In this document: piece by piece, positions 26,698 to 34,009 of the stretch
Position numbering within the stretch: the stretch's first letter is position 1
Layout: every line of letters starts with the position of its first letter
Assembly: GCA_026421205.1 (NCBI GenBank)
Contig: JAPKBM010000016.1
Coordinates: 1 to 35,843 of the forward strand
DNA length: 35,843 bases
Direction: 5' to 3'
Source: Planctomycetota bacterium
GTDB taxonomy: Bacteria > Planctomycetota > UBA1135
Position numbers and translations under genes: made by a program
The notes under the pieces: model-generated
What the model saw: the letters and a program-made list of their open reading frames with translations, nothing else
Databases searched by the model: none
What the model was told of the DNA's origin: nothing

Positions 26698-27862
26698 GGC
26701 GCTTCTCCCGGCGTTTGATGTTGGATTTCACGACGTAGTAGTCAATCGTGGGGGCAAAGACGTTCATGAAGATAATGGCAAGCATCATGCCTTCGGGGTA
26801 AGCCGGATTGATGACGCGGACCAAGACGGTAAGGAGGCCAATGAATATCCCATAAATCCACTTGCCCGTATTCGTTTGTGTGGCGGAGACGGGGTCGGTG
26901 GCCATAAAGACGGTTCCGAAGGCAAAGCCGCCGACCACAAGATGCCATTGCCAAGGAACGGCCAGATAGTGGTCGGCCGACGGCGCTAGGGCATTCATTA
27001 AGAGACTCATGCCGACCAGGCCCAAAACGGAGCCCAGCATGATTCGCCAAGAACCCACTTTCGTCAGGATAAGAATGGCGGCTCCAATGAGACAGGCCAA
27101 AGCAGAGGTTTCGCCCATGGAGCCGGGCATGACGCCGACGAAAGCATCCCACCAATTCATTTCTGGAAGTGCCGCTGCGCCATCGAGGTAAAATTTAGCC
27201 AGTGGGGTTGCGCCTGAAAAGCCATCCACCCATTGATCTGCGCCACCTACCCAGACATCTTCTCCTGATTTTTGTCCCGGGTAAGCAATGAAAAGGAACA
27301 AGCGGCCGGTGAGCGCCGGATTCAGAATGTTCATTCCTGTTCCACCAAAGACTTCTTTCCCGATGACAATACCAAAGCTGATACCAAGGGCTACTTGCCA
27401 GAGGGGGATCGTTGGAGGGAGAACGAGAGGGAAAAGCAAGGATGTGACGAGAAATCCTTCATTGATTTCATGCTTGCGAATCACGGCAAAAACCGTTTCA
27501 AGAATACCACCGACGGCGAGCGTGACAGCATAAACAGGCAAGAATGCCCAAGCTCCTCGGAGGAGGGCGTCCATCAGGTCGATGTCGGCAAACGCGAGCG
27601 TTCTTCCAGTTGCCGCCATGATCTCCTGCGCACCGGTGTTCCAAAAAGCAACCAAGGTGGCAGGGATGAGAGAGTACACCACCATCATCATGACGCGCTT
27701 GAGGTCAGCTCCATCGCGGACATGAGCGCCTGAAGTGGTGGAGGATGCCGAGGTGAATAAGAAACTTTCTTGCGCTTCAAAAAGAGGGTAGAACTTTTCA
27801 AATTTCCCACCCTTTTCAAAGAGCGGTGCCATTTTCTTCATTTGTTGTTGGAGGAATTTCAT
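26684..27862 (-). CDS. nqrB: Na+-NQR subunit B (covalent FMN, membrane)
   Basis: A 392-aa membrane subunit that carries a covalent FMN and contributes to the sodium path and quinol output. The flavinylation site is SGAT in WVDGFSGATPLAKF, with FMN expected on Thr219. GMNILNPALTGRLFLFIAYP and FGTVFMATDPVSATQTNTGKW are strongly conserved in NqrB/RnfD-type proteins. About ten hydrophobic helices are present. It follows nqrA with its start adjoining the nqrA stop. Confidence 0.97.
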   Translation of the reverse strand: MKFLQQQMKKMAPLFEKGGKFEKFYPLFEAQESFLFTSASSTTSGAHVRDGADLKRVMMMVVYSLIPATLVAFWNTGAQEIMAATGRTLAFADIDLMDALLRGAWAFLPVYAVTLAVGGILETVFAVIRKHEINEGFLVTSLLFPLVLPPTIPLWQVALGISFGIVIGKEVFGGTGMNILNPALTGRLFLFIAYPGQKSGEDVWVGGADQWVDGFSGATPLAKFYLDGAAALPEMNWWDAFVGVMPGSMGETSALACLIGAAILILTKVGSWRIMLGSVLGLVGMSLLMNALAPSADHYLAVPWQWHLVVGGFAFGTVFMATDPVSATQTNTGKWIYGIFIGLLTVLVRVINPAYPEGMMLAIIFMNVFAPTIDYYVVKSNIKRREKRLGIQ

Positions 27863-29209
27863 TTAGCCCTCCTTTTGAATGCGAGTCAACATGGTGCGTA
27901 GTGCGTCGGTAATAGCCGTTTTCGAAAAGTCGGCATATTCACAAAGCGCTAGGTCTTCTTCAGCAAGTTCAAGCACACCCAACTTCTCCGCCATTTCCAC
28001 ATCATTGGAAACGAGTGCTTTGATGAGCTGTGTGGGTAGAATGTCCATGGGCATCACTTCTTCCCAAGAGCCGATGGGGACGATGGCACGATGGCCGCCA
28101 TGAGAATCCGTGTCCATGGAAAAGGTCTTTCGGAAGAACTTTGCGAGTGTGGTGTTGGTGGTGGTATGCGTTCGAACGAATGGGTTGGGCCATTCTAAAA
28201 ATCTGCTACTGGTTTGGTTTTCAAGCAAGGTGACTTGATTCGCACGACTCCCGAGAAAGCCCTCCGGAGTCTTGGCGTTGGCCGTGGCCCCGCAAAGTGC
28301 ACTTCCTGAAATGATGCGGGTCTCTTGTGCAGAACTTTTGTCTTTGCAAAGTTCGTCAAGGTTGGCGCCGACGCTTGTTCGCCAAATTTGTGGGCTAATG
28401 ACGGCAGGGCCGACGATGGCCACCACACGATTCGTGGTGAGTTGACCGGTTAAAAGGAAATGGCCGATGGCGGCGACATCTTGGTAGCCCACATGCCAAG
28501 CGGTGCGGTGCGGTCCGACGGGAGCCAGAGAGTTGATGTGAACTCCAGCATTTCCAGCAGGGTGTGCGCCCTTAAAACTTTGTGGGAGAACGCCATCTGG
28601 GGTGAAGGCTGTCCAATCTTCCTCTGCGTCATGGCAAAGCCATGTGTTGGCATCGGTCAAGCGTGAAAGTGCCTGCGCGCCCGTCCGGAATGCTTCTTCT
28701 TGACCGGCGAGAACGGCAAGAGGAGACGGCGCGAGCGGCCGCGTATCCATGGCCGTCAAGAACAACGCGTGGGGCGTATCTTGCAAGGTAGCTACAGTGT
28801 CAAATGGGCGTTGACGAAGCCGTGTCCAGAGACCGTTAGCAGCTAAAGCAGCGCGGAGGTCCTCGGCGGAGGCATCGGCGCCCGGGTTCATAAGCGTTTC
28901 TTGTTCCGTTGTGCCTTCCAACTGGATGGAAACGGAAAGCAAAGTTCGGCGGTCTCCGCGGCTTACATCCCGGACGGTCCCCGCTGCCGGAGACGTGAAG
29001 AGGACTTCGGGGTCTCTTTTGTCAAAAAAGAGAGGGGTGCCGACTTTGACCGGGTCTCCGGCGCGGACGAGCATTTTGGGTTTAAGGCCGATGAACTCCT
29101 TGGCCACAATGGCCACTTCTGTGACGGTTGGGCCATCCTTGATGGAAGTCTCTTTAAGACCTCCGGCAAGGGGAATGTCGAGGCCTCGCTGGATGCGAAT
29201 CGCGGACAT
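27863..29209 (-). CDS. nqrA: Na+-NQR subunit A
   Basis: A 448-aa soluble-type subunit, first gene of the operon. I placed the start at the ATG at 29209, giving MSAIRIQRGLDIPLAGG, which matches the usual NqrA N-terminus; an upstream start would add 28 residues unlike the family. Its conserved stretches include FIGLKPKMLVRAGDPVKVGTPLFFDK, split by normal variation, and the end region PTQLIKALVSNDVEMAEKLG followed by LELAEEDLALCEY. NqrA contributes to quinone binding. No convincing promoter was found upstream, and the ribosome-binding site is weak (GTTAAAG). Confidence 0.95.
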   Translation of the reverse strand: MSAIRIQRGLDIPLAGGLKETSIKDGPTVTEVAIVAKEFIGLKPKMLVRAGDPVKVGTPLFFDKRDPEVLFTSPAAGTVRDVSRGDRRTLLSVSIQLEGTTEQETLMNPGADASAEDLRAALAANGLWTRLRQRPFDTVATLQDTPHALFLTAMDTRPLAPSPLAVLAGQEEAFRTGAQALSRLTDANTWLCHDAEEDWTAFTPDGVLPQSFKGAHPAGNAGVHINSLAPVGPHRTAWHVGYQDVAAIGHFLLTGQLTTNRVVAIVGPAVISPQIWRTSVGANLDELCKDKSSAQETRIISGSALCGATANAKTPEGFLGSRANQVTLLENQTSSRFLEWPNPFVRTHTTTNTTLAKFFRKTFSMDTDSHGGHRAIVPIGSWEEVMPMDILPTQLIKALVSNDVEMAEKLGVLELAEEDLALCEYADFSKTAITDALRTMLTRIQKEG

Positions 29210-29303
29210 CTTTAACTGGATGAGAAGGGAGGGTTTTCGACGGAATGTGGCAGAAAGAGCCCCATGGATGAAGGGCATGCCGGCCGAAAACAAGCCGGAG
29301 ATT

Positions 29304-29531
29304 CTACTCCTTCGGCGCCATTTTGGGCAGGGTCCAGTGAAAAGTTATGTGTTGGCCGGCGAAGATCTCAAAGGAAGAGGGAATTACCTGCTTAGGGGCT
29401 TTGCTGAATGACTCGAAAGCACTGGCTTCGAACGGGTAAATCCCTGGCGCAAGCGTCGAGAAAGAGTATTTTCCGGATTGATTCGGTTCGGCTTGAAAGA
29501 AATGAGGGGGAGGGTGCGGGACAGGGTGAAA
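29304..29531 (-). pseudogene. C-terminal remnant of a carboxypeptidase-regulatory-like domain protein
   Basis: The 340-bp gap between nqrA and the htrA-like gene (29210-29548) holds a minus-strand frame of 75 codons with no start codon that I trust. It reads GKYSFSTLAPGIYPFEA, then SFEIFAGQHITFHWTLPKM, ending at TAG (29304-29306). This is the pattern of the C-terminal part of CarboxypepD_reg/Cna_B-type beta domains (G.YSF..L.PG.Y..EA ... F.I.AGQ.....W.L). Upstream of it on the minus strand a TGA (29532-29534) closes the frame. It is therefore most likely a leftover piece of a surface or exported protein gene that has been lost. A chance resemblance cannot be excluded. I saw no firm promoter in the rest of the gap. 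Confidence 0.5.
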
Positions 29532-29548
29532 TCAGGCAGAATGGGGGC

Positions 29549-30577
29549 ATGAAAGCTACCTCATTCTTTCTTTGGTGCATCTTAGGGACATGGGCTACTT
29601 TGGCGACGGCATCTTGGATGACTTCCGGTCCGGATGACCGCGGGCAGACGCTCTCTCAGATTTCTCAGGAAACGGGGGAATTGGCGGAGCGCGTATTGAA
29701 GGCCACCGTTCATTTTGTGGATGTTTCCAAGCGAGATGAGAGTGGGGCACTTCAACGAGGGAGCGGGTCAGGCTTTGTGCTGGACGCGGTTCGAGGGTGG
29801 GTCATCACCAATCACCATGTGGCGGGGGAGCCGGGAGCCGTGGCCCGGGTGCGTCTTCAGAATGGTGTAACGGTGGACGGTACGGTAATCGGGGCGGACC
29901 CGCGGATTGACCTTGCGGTTGTCCGCATTCCCGAAGGCATTGCACGGCATCAATTGGCCTGGGGAGATTCCGACGCCCTCCGCCACGGAGACTGGGTGAT
30001 GGCGGTAGGTAATCCATTGGGTTTGGTTGGGACGACGAGTTTAGGCGTGGTGAATGGACTGCACCGTCGTCTAGACCTCGGACCTGGTTCGTTATCCGAT
30101 TTCCTGCAATGTGATGCCTTCATTGACCGAGGTTCGTCGGGAGGGCCGCTGGTGAATATTCACGGGGAGGTGGTGGGCTTGAACACGGCCATTGAAGGAC
30201 AAGCGTGGCAGGGGAAGGGTTGGGCAGTCCCCAGTCATTTACTCCGGCACTCAGTTAATGCCATTTTGGAGCATGGCAAGGTTCAACCGGGGTGGCTTGG
30301 GTTGACGCCTGCCGCAATGGACGGGTCTTATGCACAGCAGGTGAAACTGCCGACGCCCCAGGGTGTCCGCGTGAAGTCCATCAAAGAAGGGTCTCCCGCT
30401 GAGGATGCCGGCGTGCAGCGCGGGGATGTGATTTTGGAAATGGATGGCGTACCAATTTTTACCCCCACTCAGTTAAGGGCTCGTGTGGGGGTCCAAGGGC
30501 CTGGAGCCTCCATCCGGTTAGTTCTTTGGCGTGGTAATCAGCGTGTTCCGGTGACTTTGATTCTTGGGCAACGCTAG
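29549..30577 (+). CDS. HtrA/DegP-type serine protease with one PDZ domain
   Basis: About 342 aa from the ATG at 29549 (after GGGGG); an upstream GTG/ATG-like start at 29408 would add 47 residues that do not look coding. A hydrophobic N-terminus (FFLWCILGTWATLATASWM) exports or anchors it. The S1C trypsin-like domain has catalytic H90 (ITNHHVAGE), D121 (RIDLAVV) and S197 (GSSGGPL). One PDZ domain follows (GVRVKSIKEGSPAEDAGVQ, then RGDVILEMDG). It would degrade or refold damaged periplasmic proteins. It is divergent from nqrA and ends 11 bp before a strong bidirectional terminator. Confidence 0.93.
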   Translation: MKATSFFLWCILGTWATLATASWMTSGPDDRGQTLSQISQETGELAERVLKATVHFVDVSKRDESGALQRGSGSGFVLDAVRGWVITNHHVAGEPGAVARVRLQNGVTVDGTVIGADPRIDLAVVRIPEGIARHQLAWGDSDALRHGDWVMAVGNPLGLVGTTSLGVVNGLHRRLDLGPGSLSDFLQCDAFIDRGSSGGPLVNIHGEVVGLNTAIEGQAWQGKGWAVPSHLLRHSVNAILEHGKVQPGWLGLTPAAMDGSYAQQVKLPTPQGVRVKSIKEGSPAEDAGVQRGDVILEMDGVPIFTPTQLRARVGVQGPGASIRLVLWRGNQRVPVTLILGQR

Positions 30578-30581
30578 TCCA

Positions 30582-30627
30582 AAAAAATACGTCGGCAATC
30601 CTCCCCCGGATGGCCGACGTTTTCTCA
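30582..30627. terminator. Bidirectional intrinsic terminator
   Basis: ACGTCGGC (30589-30596) pairs perfectly with GCCGACGT (30613-30620). A further ATCC/GGAT pairing (30598-30601 with 30608-30611) leaves a TCCCCC loop. TTTTCTC follows on the plus strand and AAAAAAA (30581-30587) precedes it, which reads as a T-run on the minus strand. It serves the convergent htrA-like and TatD-like genes. The stem is made of the over-represented 7-mer GCCGACG and its complement. Nothing else was recognised between it and 30723. Confidence 0.9.
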
Positions 30628-30722
30628 TCCCTAAATTACCCCCCAAAGGAAAACTTAGGAGCTCTTAATAGGCGCAAGGGCCATTCCCGCAACGCATTAT
30701 TTCGAACTTTTTCAGCGTTGAC

Positions 30723-31589
30723 TTATTTTGCAAGTTCTGGGCGGATTAAGCTGTGTGTGCGTGAACTTGCATCTGAAGGCACTGCGCCCAGGACATCGGG
30801 GAGATTCATCCGATGAAGCCCGAAAAAATTCAAGGGATTATCCCAGACAAGGCGTTGTAGGTCCTCCAGATTTGCCCCACGGCTTTCTAGGTAGACGGCA
30901 GTTTTTGCCACATTGAGGGGATCTGATTTCCCCCAATCCGCACTAGAATTGAGCAACATGCGTTCGTTGCCAAAGTCAAAAAAAAGATTTGCGAAGCGTT
31001 CCGCCGTGAGTTTCGTTTCTGGGTACACCGTATGCCCCGCCCAGTAGCCTCGGTCAAGAATTAAGGCTGTAGTTTCTTCCGTGGAATGATCAATAATGAC
31101 TTGGTTTTCGGGGACATCCATATCTTTCAGGATATCCATGGAGCGGATGGTGCCACGCAACTTATCACGATGAGGGGTGTGCACCATGATGGGTAAATTG
31201 TGACTCAAGCCCATTTCAATTTGTTTGATGTACGCTTTCTCTTCCGCATCGGTCAAAAGGTCATAGCCCAATTCGCCAATGGCGACAACACCCTCACGGG
31301 ACAGGAATTCAGGGAGGATTTCAAGAACTTCGGCGGCAAGCGCTTCGTCGTTCGCTTCTTTCGGGTTGAGGCCGATGGTGCATCGGTGGTGAATCCCGAA
31401 GTCCGCTGCCCGGCTTGGCTCAAACTCCAACAGAGAAGAGAAATAGTCGCGGAAAGTTCCTACGCTAGTGCGGGGCTGACCTAACCAGAAAGAAGGCTCT
31501 ACAACGACGCGAATTCCGGCCAGGTACATGGCTTGGTAGTCGTCGGTGGTACGGGAAAAACAGTGTGTGTGGGGATCGATGTATTTCAT
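30723..31589 (-). CDS. TatD-like metal-dependent hydrolase (TIM barrel)
   Basis: A 288-aa amidohydrolase-fold protein. The N-terminal metal motif HxH is H7 and H9 (MKYIDPHTHC). Later metal or active-site regions are AIGELGYDLLTD, PIMVHTPHRDK and VIIDHSTEET, and NSSADWGKSDPLNVA near the end, where the last Asp ligand is expected. It resembles the COG1099-type predicted hydrolases and EboB-type proteins more than classical TatD nucleases. Substrate unknown. It overlaps the Lon-like gene by 4 bp, so it is the last gene of the minus-strand run. No other ebo genes were found in the window. Confidence 0.8.
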   Translation of the reverse strand: MKYIDPHTHCFSRTTDDYQAMYLAGIRVVVEPSFWLGQPRTSVGTFRDYFSSLLEFEPSRAADFGIHHRCTIGLNPKEANDEALAAEVLEILPEFLSREGVVAIGELGYDLLTDAEEKAYIKQIEMGLSHNLPIMVHTPHRDKLRGTIRSMDILKDMDVPENQVIIDHSTEETTALILDRGYWAGHTVYPETKLTAERFANLFFDFGNERMLLNSSADWGKSDPLNVAKTAVYLESRGANLEDLQRLVWDNPLNFFGLHRMNLPDVLGAVPSDASSRTHSLIRPELAK

Positions 31590-33997
31590 GAGGACTTCGC
31601 TTCTTTAGAATTTGACGTGTCGGATGTTCCGGCATCTTTCCCGTCTTTTGCTTTTTCTAGGCTATCCATACCTTGATGGACTGCTTTTGCTACAGCAGAG
31701 GAAGAAAGCCCGGAAAGCAGCTTCATGCCTTCATCCACATGTTGAATGGAGTAGATATGGAATTGGCGACTCTTGACTGCAGCAATGACCTCTTCATCCA
31801 ACATGAGGTCATTGACATTGGAATGAGGAAGGAGAATGCCTTGCTGGCCCGTGAGCCCCCTAGCTTTGCATAGCTCAAAGAACCCACGAATTTTTGCATT
31901 GGCGCCGCCGATTGCCATGACATTGCCTTTCATGTCAACCGCTCCTGTGACCGCTAAATCTTGGCGAAGCGGGATATTCCCCAGTGCGGAGAGAGTTGCG
32001 TAAATTTCCGTGGAACTGGCGGAGTCTCCGTCAATTGGTCCATAGCTTTGGTCAAAGGCGAGAGATATTTTGTAGGGAAGCACGCGCGTTCGGCCGAAAC
32101 GCCAGCGCATGTAACTTTCTAACATGAGCACGCCTTTGTTGTGAATGGGGCCGGAAAGATCAACATCGCGTTCAATGTTTAAAATGCTTTCCTCGCCGAC
32201 GCCCGCTACGGCGCTGATGCGGGCAGGGCGACCGAAGGACATCGGCCCTAAGGACACGACCGTCAATCCATTTAAGGATCCAATTTGTTCGCCTTCGGTG
32301 TCAAGGCGATAGGTTCCTTCCAGGGTTTCTCGTTGCTGCCATTCTTGATCAAGAGAATGAAGTGCGCGGTATTTCCATCGAGCCTCATCCACGGCGGCAC
32401 GATCTACGGAACGCTTCCCCATACGTTTTGCATGATAGGAGGCTTCCCTTGCATAGTCGGAGAGAACTTCGAAGCGCGCGGAAAGGCGGCTCCGTCGGCC
32501 GACGTCGGTTACGGCGCGTTCAACAATGGCTTGAAGGCCACTCTTTTGAAATGGAAGGAGGTCTTCATTGGCGACTCGCTCCTTTAGGCACGTGGCAAAC
32601 GCCCCCACATTTTTTTTGTTCAAGGGGAGAGAATCCTCGAATTCAGCTTTGACCTTGAAGATTTGAGGGAAGTCAAAATCATCACCATGAAGGAATTCGT
32701 AGAGCGAGGAATCTCCGACCAAAACTACTTTTAAATTGAGTGGAACGGATTCCGGCCGTGCACCAGTAATTCCTAACGGGGACAAAGACTCCAACGCATG
32801 AATTTCAAGTTGGCCGGTCTGTAGGGTTCGCTTGAGTGCACGCCAAACTTCCGCTTCTTTAAAAACGTCGCGTGCATTGAGGACAAGGAAGCCGCCTTCG
32901 GCTGCCAGCAATGACCCTGCCCGTACCGCTTCATGAATATGGCTCATGCCTTCGCGCATTTTGGAACGCTCTAAGGTGCCGAATAGTTTTGAGTAGTTTG
33001 GGTGTTGTTCGTAAACAATGGGGCAAGTGCCTTCGGCGGAACTGCGAAGAATGTTGATTTGGAAAACCTCAAGATTGACGGCATCTTTTTCATCCCCTTC
33101 TTTGGCCTTTGATCCACGTAAGAAAAGGTGCGGGTTTCCGACGGCGTATTGTGCGCAATCCCCAAGCCAACTTCCCAATGGGATATCCGCATCTAACTCT
33201 TCGGCCAAAGCTAAAGTCAAACTCTCTACTGCTTCTTGTACGACATCAGCGTCTTGTGCTTGAGATTCACGCAGGAGGCGAAGTGCTAAAGAGCGAGATT
33301 TCCGCTGAGTAACATGGAGTGTGGTGAGCGCATCTTCCCTTGTCGCAAGAAGCTTTTCTGTTTGCTTGATGGTGGGGCGTACTCCTTTCGGAAGTTCTTG
33401 AAGTGCGTCGGGGGCCACGGCTTGTTCGCCGAAGCGAAAAAAGATTTCTTTCCGCCGGACACCGTCATTTTCAAGATTGATAAGTTCCATACCTTGAGGC
33501 CGAAGCTTGTTGGCGAGCCGTTTAAAGAGTTGTGCTTCCGCGCGACGATACCGACGGAAAAGCTGAGATCGCCGCGCAAGATGCTCTTCGGATTCCAAGA
33601 GTTCTGGAATCTCACGAGAGAGAGTGCGGACCCATCGTTGCATGGCTTCAGAAAGTTCCGCGCCACCCCCCCCGTGTAAGGCTAAGTGCTTCGGCCGGAG
33701 TGCTTCGGCAAAATTATGCACGTAAATATGGTCCTGGGGGAGCGGGCACTCCACGCGGAGTTTTTCCAAGAGTTCCAAAACCGTTTCTGCTTTGCGCGCC
33801 CCCCCAATGCCACAGACAAAGACGTTGTAGCCCGGTGCATCTACTGCGAGCCCAAGGCGAATGGCTTCCATAGCACGTTCTTGGCCAAAGAGCCCGGCGA
33901 CAACCGGCGAGGTTGGGTGGGAAGAGGAAGCCGATGGAATCCATCCAGCGGGGCAAGTCCAACGAAGGTCCTTAGCAGGGAGGCGACGGGAAGTCAT
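31586..33997 (-). CDS. Lon-like ATP-binding protease (LonH/YcbZ type)
   Basis: An 803-aa cytosolic protein of the AAA_32/Lon-C type. The N-terminal region includes GLFGQERAMEAIRLGLAVDA. The Walker A region reads GIGGARKA (residues 63-70), a degenerate form that lacks the usual glycine and Ser/Thr around the lysine. Central AAA parts include EAVRAGSLLAAEGGFLVLNA and NLKVVLVGDSSLYEFL. The C-terminal S16 protease domain has the catalytic Ser in YGPIDGDSASST (about 657) and the Lys in GANAKIRGFF (about 700). No substrate-binding Lon-N domain is present. An eight-C run at 33666-33673 lies within the coding sequence (GGGGAEL). Confidence 0.9.
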   Translation of the reverse strand: MTSRRLPAKDLRWTCPAGWIPSASSSHPTSPVVAGLFGQERAMEAIRLGLAVDAPGYNVFVCGIGGARKAETVLELLEKLRVECPLPQDHIYVHNFAEALRPKHLALHGGGGAELSEAMQRWVRTLSREIPELLESEEHLARRSQLFRRYRRAEAQLFKRLANKLRPQGMELINLENDGVRRKEIFFRFGEQAVAPDALQELPKGVRPTIKQTEKLLATREDALTTLHVTQRKSRSLALRLLRESQAQDADVVQEAVESLTLALAEELDADIPLGSWLGDCAQYAVGNPHLFLRGSKAKEGDEKDAVNLEVFQINILRSSAEGTCPIVYEQHPNYSKLFGTLERSKMREGMSHIHEAVRAGSLLAAEGGFLVLNARDVFKEAEVWRALKRTLQTGQLEIHALESLSPLGITGARPESVPLNLKVVLVGDSSLYEFLHGDDFDFPQIFKVKAEFEDSLPLNKKNVGAFATCLKERVANEDLLPFQKSGLQAIVERAVTDVGRRSRLSARFEVLSDYAREASYHAKRMGKRSVDRAAVDEARWKYRALHSLDQEWQQRETLEGTYRLDTEGEQIGSLNGLTVVSLGPMSFGRPARISAVAGVGEESILNIERDVDLSGPIHNKGVLMLESYMRWRFGRTRVLPYKISLAFDQSYGPIDGDSASSTEIYATLSALGNIPLRQDLAVTGAVDMKGNVMAIGGANAKIRGFFELCKARGLTGQQGILLPHSNVNDLMLDEEVIAAVKSRQFHIYSIQHVDEGMKLLSGLSSSAVAKAVHQGMDSLEKAKDGKDAGTSDTSNSKEAKSS

Positions 33998-34009
33998 GAA
34001 CTGGGGATT

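Noticed and set aside
28911-29411. Plus-strand ORF of 166 codons opposite nqrA
   Set aside because: It is mostly antisense to nqrA and shows no protein-like pattern.
30610-30816. 68-codon plus-strand ORF after the terminator
   Set aside because: It starts inside the terminator hairpin and overlaps the end of the TatD-like gene on the other strand.
33666-33673. Eight-C run in the lon-like gene, and others at 11-20, 8069-8077 and 35706-35713, as phase-variable tracts
   Set aside because: The lon-like run is in frame and encodes glycines; tracts this short occur by chance, and nothing shows length variation.
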